The notes: generated from the sequence alone by a model not told the origin. DNA of 64,000 nucleotides from Pomphorhynchus laevis (GCA_012934845.2 WNNJ02001497.1:1-64000), one strand, 5' to 3'. Numbered from the stretch's first letter, positions 12,541-24,220 are shown. Made by a program: numbers and translations.

Positions 12541-13190
12541 AATATTAAAATAATGCAAAATCTAAATAGAGAGGACGATACAAGTAAGGAAAATGGCTCA
12601 TAAAACCATTTCTCTATGAAAAGAGAAACTAAGAATAATTATGAAAATATATCTAAAATTCAAAGCATGCAAAATGTAATTTAAACGAATTTAAATGTAA
12701 TTGTCAATTTTGAAAAACTTAGTTGTGATCACTAGCTGTGATCACGCTAATCCAATGGAGACCACTCTCAGTCAGTATTGCACGTAAGTGATAACAAATA
12801 TAGAGCTTGATAATAAATCTCTAAAGCTTGCCTTTGTAATAAAACTTATTTCATCTTCTATATTTGATGGTTCAAAGGTACATCGTTTTGGTCATCCGAT
12901 ATAATTACGAATATACCTGATACGAATACATCATAATAAATATAACGTTTTTTATTTATTAGAAGTAATACCAGCTACTTTGACGACCAACAGAATAACA
13001 AAGTTATGCTCATTTTGTCTAATCTCTCGTCCGTCAACGACCTCTTTAACGAACTGTCATAATATGTTTTTGCATTATTTCCTGTGACCGAAAATAGTGG
13101 ATGCTTTTATTAATCGTATATTTAATATAAAAAAATTGTATTTTATATTACAATGTAACCTACCATAATCGTTCATTAATCGTTGATTTA
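12541..13190. other. AT-rich non-coding DNA
   Basis: No gene or known element seen between the LINE remnant and the next Penelope-like fragment. Confidence 0.35.
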
Positions 13191-13194
13191 TTGA

Positions 13195-13990
13195 ACAAAT
13201 GATTTCTTTAGAAAAGCTTATATTTACATAAAGATATTTTAGCCTTTTTTCTCTTGAAGGTTATTTTAATATTTTTTTCATATATCTTTTCTAATATTTT
13301 TAACTCTATTTTTCCTATTCCTTTTATCACCATGACTTCTTGGTTTGCGTTTAACCGGATTATTATAATATAGTTGTTTATTATGTACTATACTACTTCT
13401 GCCAATTCCTTGTACCACGTCATTCAATCCTAATGGGTACATGGAATTAAGCGTTTTAATCCAAAAATCTTCTTTTTCTAATAGTTTTTGATTTAATATT
13501 GAAATGTTTTCTTCGATAATATGTTCTAAAATAAATAATTTACAGTTTTTAATATCATGTCCTATTAATCTCATATGTTTATGAAATATAGTTTGACTAT
13601 TATGCTGTATATTATATATGTGTTGCCTAAACCTAGTTTTTAACATTTGATATGTTTTTCCTATATATTGCAATCCACATGTACATTGTATTAGATACAC
13701 TACACCTGCGGTATTGCAGTTACAATTATTATTAATATTTAATGAAAAACATTTGTTTGTCGTATTACTTACGATACAATTATTATTTATAACATCACAA
13801 ACTATACAATTTTTTTCTGTTACATTTAAAAGATCTAAAATTGAAATCATTAGTACTTACGTATTTTTCCAATATTGTTGAGTACATGTAACTTTTAAGT
13901 CATAATTTTTAACGTTGCTTTTTCGGTGTCGCCACCTAGTTTAGTTGACTCAGACTAAACTTACAACGGGCCATCCAGCAGCATCTATAA
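13195..13990 (-). mobile_element. Permuted-type Penelope-like retroelement, 5' portion only
   Basis: Minus-strand copy of the 5' part of the element at 50.28 kb. It has the leader (ACTTACAACGGGCCATCCAG on the plus strand, 13959-13978), the GIY-YIG endonuclease frame and the beginning of the next segment, and it stops near 13195. It lacks the RT. Loss of the 3' part is unusual for a simple 5'-truncated insertion and suggests a later deletion or rearrangement. Confidence 0.85.
13278..13850 (-). CDS. GIY-YIG endonuclease domain of Penelope-like element
   Basis: 190 residues. A cysteine-rich region comes first (CIVCDVINNNC, then CNCNTAG), followed by the GIY-YIG core VVYLIQCTCGLQYIGKT, a conserved R in TRFRQH, and an acidic helix (LLEKEDFWIKTLN). 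The Cys pairs look like a zinc-binding module upstream of the nuclease. This order, with the nuclease ahead of the RT, is that of Naiad/Chlamys-type Penelope-like elements. The nuclease nicks target DNA to prime reverse transcription. This copy has lost the RT downstream and is a relic. Confidence 0.85.
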   Translation of the reverse strand: MISILDLLNVTEKNCIVCDVINNNCIVSNTTNKCFSLNINNNCNCNTAGVVYLIQCTCGLQYIGKTYQMLKTRFRQHIYNIQHNSQTIFHKHMRLIGHDIKNCKLFILEHIIEENISILNQKLLEKEDFWIKTLNSMYPLGLNDVVQGIGRSSIVHNKQLYYNNPVKRKPRSHGDKRNRKNRVKNIRKDI

Positions 13991-14107
13991 ACTAAACCTT
14001 GATATGATTTTCCTTTATATTGCAATCCACAGTGTAATTTATATTATATATCATGTAAAGCTGTGAAATGTAATGATGTTATACTGTTTTATGCTTTAAT
14101 CCTAAAC

Positions 14108-14413
14108 CAGAGGTGACCAACACTTTTCGATGATGCGCTAATTTACCTTTCAGAGAATACAAATGCGCCAATTTTTTGCTGCAAGAACCAGCACGTTTTT
14201 CAAATATTTGCTCTTTGTTCAATCAAAAATGTTGAAAAATATATATAACTTTGTTTTCGAAAACAAAGTTAGTATTTCCAATCTAACTTTTGGAAATAAT
14301 CGTAAAATAACTGAAAATTTTTACTAACAACTTTATAAGAAAAATCTCGTCTTAATTAAAAAGATAATGAGTCATGGTGCATCGTTCAATGCGCCATGAA
14401 TTGGCCACCTCTG
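14108..14413. mobile_element. hAT-like MITE
   Basis: About 306 bp with imperfect terminal inverted repeats CAGAGGTGACCAAC and TTGGCCACCTCTG, the classic hAT-type end (CAGRGGTGGCCAA). There is no ORF, and an internal palindrome AACTTTGTTTTCGAAAACAAAGTT lies at about 14250-14272. I could not find a matching 8-bp target duplication, so the flanks may have decayed. Its flanks (about 14060 and 14435) resemble each other over about 45 bases (TGTGAAATGTAA...TTATACTG), so the insertion may sit in a tandem repeat. Confidence 0.65.
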
Positions 14414-14594
14414 CTTTATAGTATACGGTTTAATCTGTGAAATGTAAGGAGGTTATACTGCTATGTGATTCGATCCTAAACGTGTGTCTGCAAACTTGTG
14501 TATGAATATCGTCACGAACCAGTTGCAACACGACCTAACCACTAACATCATCCTGCGCCTACGTTAGAACTCAGTAGATCATCAGATCCTATGT

Positions 14595-14735
14595 TAAGTC
14601 AATTTTTATCGTTGCTTTTTCGGTGTCACCACCTAGTTGAGTTGACTCAGATTAAACTTACAACGGGCCATCCAGCAGCATCTGACAGGGAGCTGACCTG
14701 CCTAACGGAGTTGCAGGCTGGAACAAGTTAATAGG
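14595..14735 (-). mobile_element. Penelope-like element, 5' leader fragment
   Basis: Reverse complement of about 50345-50480: it shares the ACTTACAACGGGCCATCCAG core, the adjacent CTGACAGGGAGCTG block and TTGCAGGCTGGAACAAG. There is no coding part. With the fragment at 13195-13990 this gives two leader copies in the same orientation within 0.7 kb. Confidence 0.75.
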
Positions 14736-14790
14736 TAATATTTATATTAAGTATATAAAATTATATTTAAATTAATTATATTTGAATTAA

Positions 14791-14957
14791 CAATTTTGAA
14801 AAAGGCCAAAGCCGAAAAGTAAAATATAAGCGAGCGTTCGGTATACTGACAATTATATATATAATTTGATTAGTTTAAAAAAATTATATATATAATTGTC
14901 AGTATACCGAACGCTCGCTTATATTTTACTTTTCGGATTTTGCCTTCTTCAAAATTG
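14791..14957. repeat. Near-perfect 167-bp palindrome (foldback)
   Basis: Arms of about 75 bases starting CAATTTTGAA and ending TTCAAAATTG, with ATAAGCGAGCGTTCGGTATA in one arm and its exact complement in the other, around a loop of roughly 20 bases near 14870. It could be a foldback MITE. A transcript would make a long hairpin RNA. Confidence 0.85.
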
Positions 14958-15104
14958 TATACATTTTTTAAATAAAAATGGTTTCTAGCAAACCACTATT
15001 GTTAAACCAACGTTGCGTGCACGATTTTTAAGTATTAAAAAAACGCTGCTACACTTCTTATCACTCATTGAAGGATAAGTTTTAAACTACCGTTGCTTTC
15101 ATAA

Positions 15105-15745
15105 TATCTTAATCGCAGGTGGTTGTCTTTCATGACGCCCCTGCGACAAGGAAAAACTAAAGAGATTAGCACTCAGCTCTAACTTCCATCCTGACTAATC
15201 AAATATTCCCTACCTTCACAAGTCGAGTAAAATACCTGGGGTTCACCATTACGGTGAACTGGTCAGCAAAAGCTGACCTGGATAGACTAAAACGTATCCT
15301 GAAGAAAGCTAGATGGGCCCTGAAACGGGCCCAACATATGTCATTGAAAGAGAAAACCCAAGTGCGCCTCTGGGGTACTTGAGCTATCTCGGGATTGGTC
15401 TTCTTTTCAAGAGGACGTCCCCCAGAACAAAGACTAAGGTTTATTAAGCTCCTCATCTTGTGATTACCAAGCATCGTCCGCCTTGATTGGATTATTCGGG
15501 GGGGGGTGAAAGACCCCGGGTGGTTCAGTCGAAGGGCGGCGTGTTAGATTGGCTGCGGGGCTCAGATTTTGCTGGACCTGAGGCCTTAAAGATTGGGGAA
15601 GACCTGAATCGCGACTTGTTTACTAAATTTTTCATTCCTGTATTTTTGATACAAGTTCCTTTTTATTTTATTTTTTAGTTGTTATATAACACTAAGTTTT
15701 GTTATTTAAGAAAATCTTTATCTTTATCTTATCTTACCAACGCAC
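15105..15745 (+). mobile_element. LINE fragment, 3' end
   Basis: Matches the end of the LINE at 60.8-64.0 kb: the GTGGTTGTCTTTCATG block, then TACGGTGAACTGGTC and AAAGCTGACCTGGATAGAC, which encode a conserved post-RT segment (YLGF, WSAKADLDRLKR). It continues past the point where the other copy leaves the window, so it supplies the 3' end. It terminates in a short TCTTTA-type tail at about 15712-15737. Several frame breaks; inactive. Confidence 0.75.
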
Positions 15746-17330
15746 TATGCCACAATAAGGAGATCAAAACGCCCAAACCGCCAGCACACTTTAATTTAAG
15801 ATATGCTGCTTTAATAGGTTAATGATTTTTCAAACCGTTCCTATGATCCCATGAAGGATGCTTATGAGTAATATAACGAAACGGTAAAATGAGTGATAAA
15901 AACTTGTAATTTAAGTTCAATAAGGCAAAATCAATTATGCATGTGATAGAGCTAGGAAACAAACTGAAATGGGATTCACTTCCATTTTTTGAAAATATTT
16001 TCTCTTCTCGTTTCGTAGGTAAACTAGTACAAGCAATAGTATTTATAAGCATCCTTAATTTGATCACGGGTGCGGTTTATATAGAATCATCAATATACAT
16101 ATAGGTTTAAAAAAGATAATGTTAATTATCCGTAATCTTTACATTTATTATTATTTTATCAAAATTCAAATAAAAATAATCTTTTGATGACATCTTTTTG
16201 GTCACTGAGTATAATCTATTATTTGATAAGAAAACTATCAAAAAATCAGTAAAATTGTTTTTATATTAAATATAAATGTGTTTAATATACCTTTGTACAC
16301 AAACGGCATTATCCTGGATTTGTAATGATATAATTATTTATGCAGCATTTGCATCATATATTGTCACAACTTTAGCGTTCTCCATGACTCTCAACATATT
16401 GATAAATAATTGATCATTGCATTGGATTATAATTAATTATATTACATGGTGCATATTATTTACACACGTCGTGGAACATTCATTTCGATATACGTTAGTG
16501 AAATTAAATTACATGATATTTTCTAGAAACGCTTCGTTACTGATCATCGTTTGTGAGTAACTTTGTTTCGGACAGTAGATTATTTGACCTTTTGAGATTT
16601 TTATTCATTTCGGATAGTTGGTTGCTTGACCTTTTGCGAGTAATTTCATTTCGGATAGTTGGATGATTGACCTTTTGCGAATTTTTACTTCACACATGCA
16701 AATCTCGTATTAACGTATTTCACCAGCGTTTATATCCGTATTTCTTTTGTCGATGAATCTAAGAACAGATATGAGTGTCACTTGCATAAGAACTGGATGA
16801 AACGATAGCCATTTATTGACAATATCACTATAATAAAAATTCCCGATATTATAACTCCACCAAATCATGTGCTCATTCTTATGCGCACATTTAAGTTTAA
16901 TGATTTCAACAAAGTCAAACCGCAGCTTGACGATGCTAACTTGATGATAAAGCATTTTTTTGTCAAACTCGAATGTACTTAATCCAAGTCATACGGTCTT
17001 ACTGCACGCTGCTTAATAAAACTCAAGAACTTTCAAACTTAAACAAAGGTTTAAATAGGAAAATAGTTTGGAAATAGCGAACAAAACATTGAAAAAACAG
17101 TTTGAGTAAACATGTTGATGCTTTTACAGCAGTCATGTAATTCCTGAAAATAACGATTTTGCAATGGATATAGTGACAAATACTTGAGATCTCAGAAATC
17201 TTATCTAAAAGGCCTAAGAAAATTGGTAATTCCAGTTTTATTTGAAATTCACCTAAGAAAATTGGTAATTCCAATTAAAATTCAACCCACAAAGCAAACA
17301 ATGATATCTTTGAACTTTCAACAAGTAAGG
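15746..17330. other. Non-coding region with a minisatellite
   Basis: No gene is recognised. It contains the roughly 42-bp repeats at 16566-16686 and a short direct repeat (CCTAAGAAAATTGGTAATTCC) at about 17211 and 17253. The minus-strand frames here are short and resemble nothing I know. Confidence 0.4.
16566..16686. repeat. Minisatellite, about three 42-bp units
   Basis: Three imperfect tandem units share TTTCGGATAGTTGG...TTGACCTTTTGCGA. Unit starts fall at about 16566, 16609 and 16650. Confidence 0.7.
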
Positions 17331-19330
17331 TTAGTGATAATTTAATTAATAGTATCAACATCGCCGAAGAACTTACTCCTGTGAGGAATCTAACGAATCT
17401 TATAGTAATGAACATCACCACACCTCTAAAAGAGACATATTTCAATACAATTTTTCGACATTTGGTGAATGATTACAAACACGGTAATTTTCAATTCAGC
17501 CAATATATATACAAATAACTATAAAATTTCGTTTGTAAATCACGATCAGACAGTTCAATATATGTCATACTTTAATGAAAACCTGTCTAAACACGGGACT
17601 ATCACTTTCAAGCCCACTGGGACATCGATCAAAATACAATATAATTCCAGACCAATCTGAGACTGATCTCAAGGACTTGAAAGAAACATAAAATTCCCAA
17701 TATTTAATTCATCAAAGGAAAATCAGGACAAAAATATTCGGGTTGTATTCCGTAATACTTAATAAATAAACGCTAAAATTCTCGGCAGTAACACCTCCAA
17801 CCCATTTTTGAGGTGCAATATGAGATTCCTTCATATTTGTACCGACGATTTAATTTTTCCCTATTGTGACCATTTCAGGATTTTGAGTCACTGGGGGGGT
17901 TCACATGCACTGTCCCTCAAAGATGCGGTAGATGTGCTGACAACGATTATAGAAATCTAGCATGTAATAGGTCTATGGTATGCTCAAAGAGACTATCCTG
18001 CGTAGTCAAAGAAATGTGTTTTCCTTAAAAATTACAGTGCCAGACACATTCGGCCAAAACCGAAGCCTGATTCGTTTCAAAGTACTGCTTGTAAACCCCG
18101 AGCAATATTAAATCATGATGTGATTCTTAAAATAATTGGCATTAAGCGCTTAGAGATAATGAATCAAATGTAATCCATGGTAATAAAACTTAAGCGATCT
18201 TCACCCCACATGCATCAACAGCAAAAGTTCATGATTTTTACAAAATGACAGCTCGGCTAACCTTAATTACATAAAACTACAAAAAATAGAGTAATTAATA
18301 AGTTAAGCGAACATCGAATAATGAAAAAATTTTACTGGCCCAGGTGAAAATGGTGGTCTGGCCTTTGGGTTTAGCAGTGGGAAAGGCAACCTTCCCTCTA
18401 CAACCTCTAGCTTCTCGGCCCACCGTCTCACCCGTAAACCACCGCAATGAGAAGTAGTCAAGATCCGTGTTCCCTGTATATTCTTTATTGGAATTCGGAA
18501 GGTGCGTATACTCTTCGTCTTCTATCTGATCGAGATGAGGATGAATAGTCCTTCAGGAAACTAAATCGATCCGGTTACTCAGGGCATTACTCGATTGATA
18601 CCAATGCGTATTACCGCCTACTATACTCTGGATGCAACTATGCCTCACTCATCTTATCACGGTCTTGTAACCTTAGTTAATAGCTCGTTAAGAGCATCCA
18701 TCCTACTAAACTACTTTTGGCTAGCTCTTTCTTGTTTATCTAAACCGTAACCACCAGAAAAGATTCACCATTACCGTAACCACTTGGACATGATATTAGG
18801 AAGCGGCTATGATATGTTACTTGGTGACTTCAACGACATAATTGTTCGTTGAATTAAAGCAGCACTTCGCAGAGACAGGAATGAATATCTTATACATAAA
18901 TCATCATCCACCACCTTTTATTACACAACAAGCAATTCTCTTCTCGACATTTTACTGCTTCATGTGAAGTTGTTGCTTAAGCCCTTCTGTGTTGAGCAGT
19001 ATCACCAACACCTCTCCACCTCGCATGACCTACTTTGTTGACGATTAGATGAAGATACGCTGTTGAGGAAGAAGTCTACTTTGATCCAATAAGAATTGCT
19101 TCCTTCCAGCAGCTATCAGACTTCCCTGTAGTAGGTAACGCGAGTATGACGCTATTTAATTCCAACGTATCTTGGCAAGGTACCGAAATCTTTTCAATTA
19201 CCTATAAAGGTCGCATTTTTAATCCCACTCCGACGAAGCATAATGTTCTAGCAAAAATAATACGTCTCTTCAATCTCTTTGTTTCACTCAGACGATCATT
19301 CTTGGCTCCAGCTGAGCAGGGATAAGGCGA
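17330..19330 (+). mobile_element. LINE copy, ORF1 and endonuclease part (degraded)
   Basis: The right half (about 18350-19330) parallels 61.7-62.4 kb: TATTGGAATTCGGAA against TGGAATTCAAGAAATGG at the endonuclease start, CAGGAAAC in the QET motif, and GACTTCAACGACA near the conserved Asp/Asn stretch. The left half encodes a gag-like ORF1 remnant with cysteine clusters near 17900-17990 (QRCGRCADNDY, then CSKRLSC) that resemble zinc knuckles. Many stops and frameshifts make it inactive. The ORF1 call is weaker than the endonuclease call. Confidence 0.6.
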
Positions 19331-20553
19331 GCATTGCTCGTCTTATTTATTTTTTAAACAACTTTTTTATCTATATGTTGATTATTATTTCTTAAATAAT
19401 AGTAGAGTTATATCTATATCCAGAATAGACGTGATCAATTCTTAAGTTGTTGTTTCGGGTTCTAAGATTTGGTGTACCTTGTTATCAGAGATTAATGTAA
19501 ACGATTCTCCTTTATGACTATCTCGTTGGGGTACAAACTTGATACTAGCCAAGTCACAATTTAAGCTGCTGCTATTTAAAGCTGAGGGTTTGAAGTTTTT
19601 GTTAGATATGATATTTATGAGTTATACTTATCTCGTTTTTATGCTGTGTTCTTGCTCGAAACCTTTTGTACTTCCATGACTATTCCTAGTTTCTATAGAG
19701 ATATTTGTAGTTATCGGAGAATGCAGAAGTTCCTCTGTGTACGTGTTGGTAGTTTGAATTATCGCTTCACACAATATACAATCTATACTACAAAATTCAT
19801 CACTCTATTTGACAGCCCGCTGTTACGATTGTCTTGTTACTTTCAACCCAAGTTATCTGTATCAGATATCATAGATGAGTTAACGAAATTATCTTCGTAC
19901 CTTCGTAATGATAAGCCATTAACGAAGACTAATGCTAGGGTTGAATTAGATTATCCGAATAAGCTTTAATATCTAGTGAGTTACTTCGCATGTGACGATT
20001 TTTCGTTATTTTACTCATCGCATCCCACCTACATTTGTGCAAATGTGAAATTGATGTGGTTATTGCAAATTTTGAGGTATCAGACTTATCTCTTGATTCA
20101 TTTTTACAATGGAGTTTAGTGTGAAAGCTTCAACCGTTTACAATACATGTATTACTTACTTGATGTGTGTACCAATGAACTAATGCCAATCCCAGTAAAG
20201 GTCAGTCTGTGTTGGTAAAATTATGGATCACTAAGAAATTGTCTGTAATCTTGTGCAGTCTGCATGTTGCAAGTGGTTCGCAAGTGGTGTTGATAAATAA
20301 GTCTCTTCGAATATTTTTTGAAACAAGCTATGTTAATCTCTTGGAAAATTGATCTTTCTCGTAGCCAGCAGTCAGTTCGATTTTTAATTCCAGTCTGCAT
20401 GTGGTATAACTATGTTTCTTCGTTGTTTTCACAATTATCCGGAACCCCGCGATTAAAAGATAGCGTTGACATCTTCGTTAAGACATCTATGTTGCTTGGA
20501 CGCATTGTTTACACGTTAGTGGCTCAACGGCGTAATAATTAATCGTGCTTTTA
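19331..20553. other. Unrecognised region with short open frames
   Basis: Slightly less AT-rich than its neighbours. Frames at 19646-19969 (107 codons) and 20318-20542 (74 codons) have no motif I know and no splice partners I can see. They could be remnants of a further element related to the flanking LINE or the inverted-repeat structure that begins at 20554. Confidence 0.3.
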
Positions 20554-20756
20554 GGTATAAGGACCTCGGTGTTCGGATAAGCTTTTATATATCATCACAA
20601 ATGAATACGTCGTGCACATGTACTAAAGCTGGACGTATTGTAGGAATTTAGAAACAAGCTTTTTTGAATGTAGATAGCCAATGTTTGGTTCCACTTGTAT
20701 TTGATTTGGTACTATCGATTTTTCTTTATTGCTCACCTAGTTGTTACCCAATTACA
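20554..20756 (+). repeat. Left arm of a 1.7-kb inverted-repeat structure
   Basis: Reverse complement, with mismatches and small indels, of 22029-22221. Both arms contain GGTATAAGGACCTCG at the outer end and TTGGTTCCACTTG inside. About 1.27 kb lies between them. The pair could be terminal repeats of a DNA element or the result of an inverted duplication. Confidence 0.7.
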
Positions 20757-20851
20757 ATCGGTGAGCGTAGACTTCTTGAAGATATAGACGTGCTATCAAG
20801 CTTGATCAAAATTTGGAACATTTAGTACGTCTTCCAAGGTACGTCTTACAA

Positions 20852-20881
20852 GTCACGGACGAAGGACCCTTCGTCCGTGAC
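20852..20881. repeat. 30-bp perfect hairpin
   Basis: GTCACGGACGAAGG followed directly by its near-complete complement, giving a stem of about 14 bp with almost no loop. It lies just before the LINE 3' fragment. Confidence 0.7.
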
Positions 20882-21480
20882 AAAGTCCGCTCGTCTAACT
20901 TAATTCGCCGTGACACCCGCCGTATCTGCCCCCTTATCGATTTCCGGTCTTGTATGTCTCTTATTTCATCGCATTTCTTTCCTAAAATCGATTAATCTCT
21001 TAGCATTTTCTTCAATTCTCCAAAATCCAGCATCCTACCCCTACAACACATCATAAACTCCGCCATTTAAGTGTTCGTACTTCTCCGTCGCTTCGACAAC
21101 ACATCCACAGGTCTTGCACAACTCTCCTGGCGCCCCATCCACATCTGCATCCTACTCCGCTTTCTCTCGTAATTTTTCGTCTCATCGATGTCGTCTCCCC
21201 TTCGTCCATTAACCTTCCTTTCTTAGACGACACTCGCCCCATCTCTATATCGCTGATTTCCCGTCGTTCCCTCTTACTCCACGTTCCCAATTACTCCAAC
21301 AATTACGGTCCCCGATCATTTATCGTCGCTGGCTTCTTGCCTGGAATCAGCTCTCTCTTCACGTCCATCGCGCTCCCTCCTTTATCACATTATAATACCT
21401 TCTTCGACCTCTCGACACGATTTAGATTTTTCTCGTGGTCATGTAAGCGTGCGCCGGCACACATTTACCACGAAAAAAAA
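20880..21480 (+). mobile_element. LINE 3'-end fragment
   Basis: C-rich on the plus strand and unlike the AT-rich background. Short frame pieces read NYGPRSFIVAG and, in a neighbouring frame, AWNQLSLHVHRAP. These match the conserved C-terminal motif of several LINE ORF2 proteins (YGxRxFxxAxxxxWNSLPxxLR). The coding part is followed by TTTCTCGTGGTCATGTAAGC and an A-run near 21472, as in a LINE 3' end. The family differs from the 60.8-kb LINE. Frameshifted and inactive. Confidence 0.6.
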
Positions 21481-21888
21481 TAAATCATTTTTTTATACTC
21501 AAGTCACTGAGCGTAATACTATATTCTAACCAACGTCTTATTTTACAGACCTCGAGAAGAATATTAAGTAACCCTAAGCTAATTTGTCTAATAATGCGTT
21601 GTGCAATTTGAATATTTTGCCAGAATACGAACATGTAAGTATGAACATAATAGGATATAATATTGGCATAATTTGTATTACAGCATATTTATATATTGGC
21701 ATACTATATTATATTCTACTCGACATGTCATAGCACCACGTCGAGGACCAAACAGAATTGTCCTCCAACGTGTAAAAGCTAAAAAGAATTGATTTTTATC
21801 GAATTAAATTGTTCTTTAATTACGTTTTTGTCATTTCTTTTATTGATTTATTCTGCATTTTAAAATTTCATTACTTTAGTTTTTGATA

Positions 21889-21947
21889 AGATAGCAACAC
21901 TGGATTTATTTATCCATCTAACGAATCACAATATCGTTGCTAAATAA
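21889..21947. repeat. Short repeat with AGCAAC ends, copy 1
   Basis: About 59 bp beginning AGATAGCAACACTGGATT and ending ATATCGTTGCTAAAT, with AGCAAC/GTTGCT at the ends. A related copy is at 22245-22303. It is possibly a very small MITE. Confidence 0.5.
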
Positions 21948-22028
21948 AATTGAAGTGATTCAATCAAATTAAATCAAATCTACACGATCACGCTTATATC
22001 GTAATGTAAGACTTATACGCTTACTGAT

Positions 22029-22221
22029 AGTAATTGGGTAACAATTAGGTGATCAATTGGTAGTAATAAACAAAATTCAAGTGGAACCAAACATTGGCAA
22101 TCTACATAAAAAAAAAACTCGTCTCAAAATTCTACCATACGTCCAGCTTTCGCGCATGTGTACGACGTGTTCATTTGTGAGGATATATGAGAGCTTATCC
22201 AAACATCGAGGTCCTTATACC
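22029..22221 (-). repeat. Right arm of the 1.7-kb inverted-repeat structure
   Basis: Partner of 20554-20756. Contains CAAGTGGAACCAAACATTGG. A 63-codon frame here has no known counterpart. Confidence 0.7.
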
Positions 22222-22244
22222 TTATCAATTTCGACATTGTTGAG

Positions 22245-22303
22245 ATAACAACATTGGATTGATTTATTCATCTAACAAATTATATATTATCACAATATTG
22301 TTG
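22245..22303. repeat. Short repeat with AGCAAC-like ends, copy 2
   Basis: Diverged copy of 21889-21947 (AACATTGGATTGATTTATTC against AACACTGGATTTATTTATCC), again ending in ATTGTTGCTAAT. Confidence 0.5.
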
Positions 22304-23755
22304 CTAATACGGTTCCAAATAAACCGTAAAGTCTTAGAAGTTTCACTAGCTATTGCTGTAATTGTGACACCGTTAACCGAAAGTTATAATACATTTTGGT
22401 ATTATCCCGAACGATAATTGAACGATAATTTTAGGACTCAATGACATTTTCACACTGTTGCTTTCATTATCATTGACTATAATTCGTTATTGTATTATTA
22501 ATTGGTTGCTGCATAACATAAGATTACGTTATATAGCCTTAAGTTTCCTAGAGTTTATTGTTTTTTGTATATATTGTCAAAAGAGGACAATTATCAAGAG
22601 TTCGTTAATTAGCTAATTATTTGATCCCGAAATAGATTTATTTTAAAGATAGCATTTTTTATTTGGTGGCAATTAAAATGAATTGCTCTTTTCGATCCTT
22701 AGCACTGTGTTTATGCTACAGCAACAGCAGTTGCCTAAGGCCTTTATCTTAACATTTTACTATTGTAATTCACGATCGTTTTTAAATGATTTGTGGTAAG
22801 TATTTTTATTTTTGAAGTTGGGCAAATACTGTAAGCAAATATTTTCTGTGTATACTACATTACGGCTTGTAAAAACTGCTTTCGAATGTCTTACACATTT
22901 GACGTAAAACGTTCTTTTGTACACGACTCAGTGATTGCAAAAAAATTAGGGTCATTGTCGGTCTCTTAAACATTACACCCATGTAATTAAAAATTGAATT
23001 TCACAGTTAGAGTTTCGGTTGTAGAATTTGAAGCGTGGTTATCATAGCGATATGTATTTATTACAAAAAAAAGTATTATTAAAAATAAACGATTTTAATC
23101 CATCTATTAAACATTACATTTTGGAGGAGGGTCAACAACAAAACTAATTTATTTCCCAATAGAGTTTTTAGTTAGCTCGACAAATTAAGATCCGCGCTAC
23201 CTAAAATGACTATTTGTGTGGATTACTTCTATTAATGGGTATCATAACAAATCTTGTCGGATCTCTAATTTCAGGGATATCGTCCATTTTAATTGTATAT
23301 TTTGTTAGCCATGTGGATCAATCAATTCACTCATGCACTCGCTTAGAGTGCATGAAGAGTTTGTTAACTTAAAAATAAATCCACGTAAATATAAATCCTT
23401 TGTCACGTAAAAATAAATATTTTTAGTCTTCCTCATTTACTTAATTATTATAACTCGTCGTCTCTCTATTTAGCCATTATGTTCCATCAGTCACACTAAG
23501 TATTTAAACTTGCAGCTTGATCCTACAATATCTACTTACGACTATGTAATTACAACATACTTTTGTAATCGATTTAAAAAATATTAGAGAATATTTTGTA
23601 ATCGATTTAAAAAATATTGCTGGTATACTGGACTTAAGCCTTGTATTACAGGGCTTTAATTAATACAAGTTCATAATTACACTTATCAAATACTAAAGGC
23701 ATATCTAATATATCTTATAGTTAAAGACCGCAGTCCTTTAAACACTTAAGCAGTG
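22304..23755. other. AT-rich non-coding DNA
   Basis: No gene seen. A short direct repeat (TTTTGTAATCGATTTAAAAAATATT) occurs at about 23562 and 23593. Confidence 0.4.
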
Positions 23756-24004
23756 TTTAAACACTGTTTAAGCGTGTGTTAAGGTGCCTATGGATGATTA
23801 TTAAAGTCACGGTACTGATGACCTCTGCTAAAGCGAAATGCGTATACCGTTGTGGAAGTTTGTCGTCACACATAGGATGACTGGGCATACGTAGCGATTT
23901 TGAATATTGCGAGAATAATTCGGTTCTATTTCTTGATCTGATGAGGATATATAGAATGCTGCCTGGTGTTTATGCCTCATCATGAGGAAAACATAGTGAT
24001 TTAT
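23756..24004 (+). repeat. Hammerhead-bearing direct repeat, copy 1 (249 bp)
   Basis: First of two 249-bp direct repeats offset by exactly 465 bp. Hammerhead-like core on the plus strand: stem I ACGGTA (23809-23814), CTGATGA (23815-23821), GAAA (23835-23838), minimal stem III AT-GC-GT, A at 23844 as the expected cleavage residue, then TACCGT (23845-23850) closing a perfect 6-bp stem I. Stem II (13 nt) is poorly paired in this copy, so it may be inactive. There is no ORF. Confidence 0.7.
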
Positions 24005-24220
24005 TTACAAGTACAACATTTGGTGTCTTAGGGCATGTGTAACAACAATTTATATTTTATATATTTGTACACTTTAAAGTGTTCCCTGTCAAACAGCATT
24101 TCTATTAAAAAGAATTTAGTGCCTGATGCATGGTTAAACTGTAATAGTCACTGCCATGCACAGTGCTTATGCTAAATTCCCTTCGATGATTCAGATTAAG
24201 GGTAGTTCTGTTTTTCGAGC
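24005..24220. other. Spacer between hammerhead repeats
   Basis: 216 bp of unique AT-rich sequence without an ORF. If the pair is a collapsed retroelement, this is what remains of the interior. Confidence 0.4.

Noticed and set aside
19646-20542. Two frames of 107 and 74 codons as possible host genes
   Set aside because: No motif, no splice partners, and flanked by LINE debris and inverted repeats.
23938-23965. Second CTGATGAG in the 249-bp repeat as another ribozyme
   Set aside because: No GAAA box at a suitable distance and no pairing stem I; the same phrase in copy 2 is no better.
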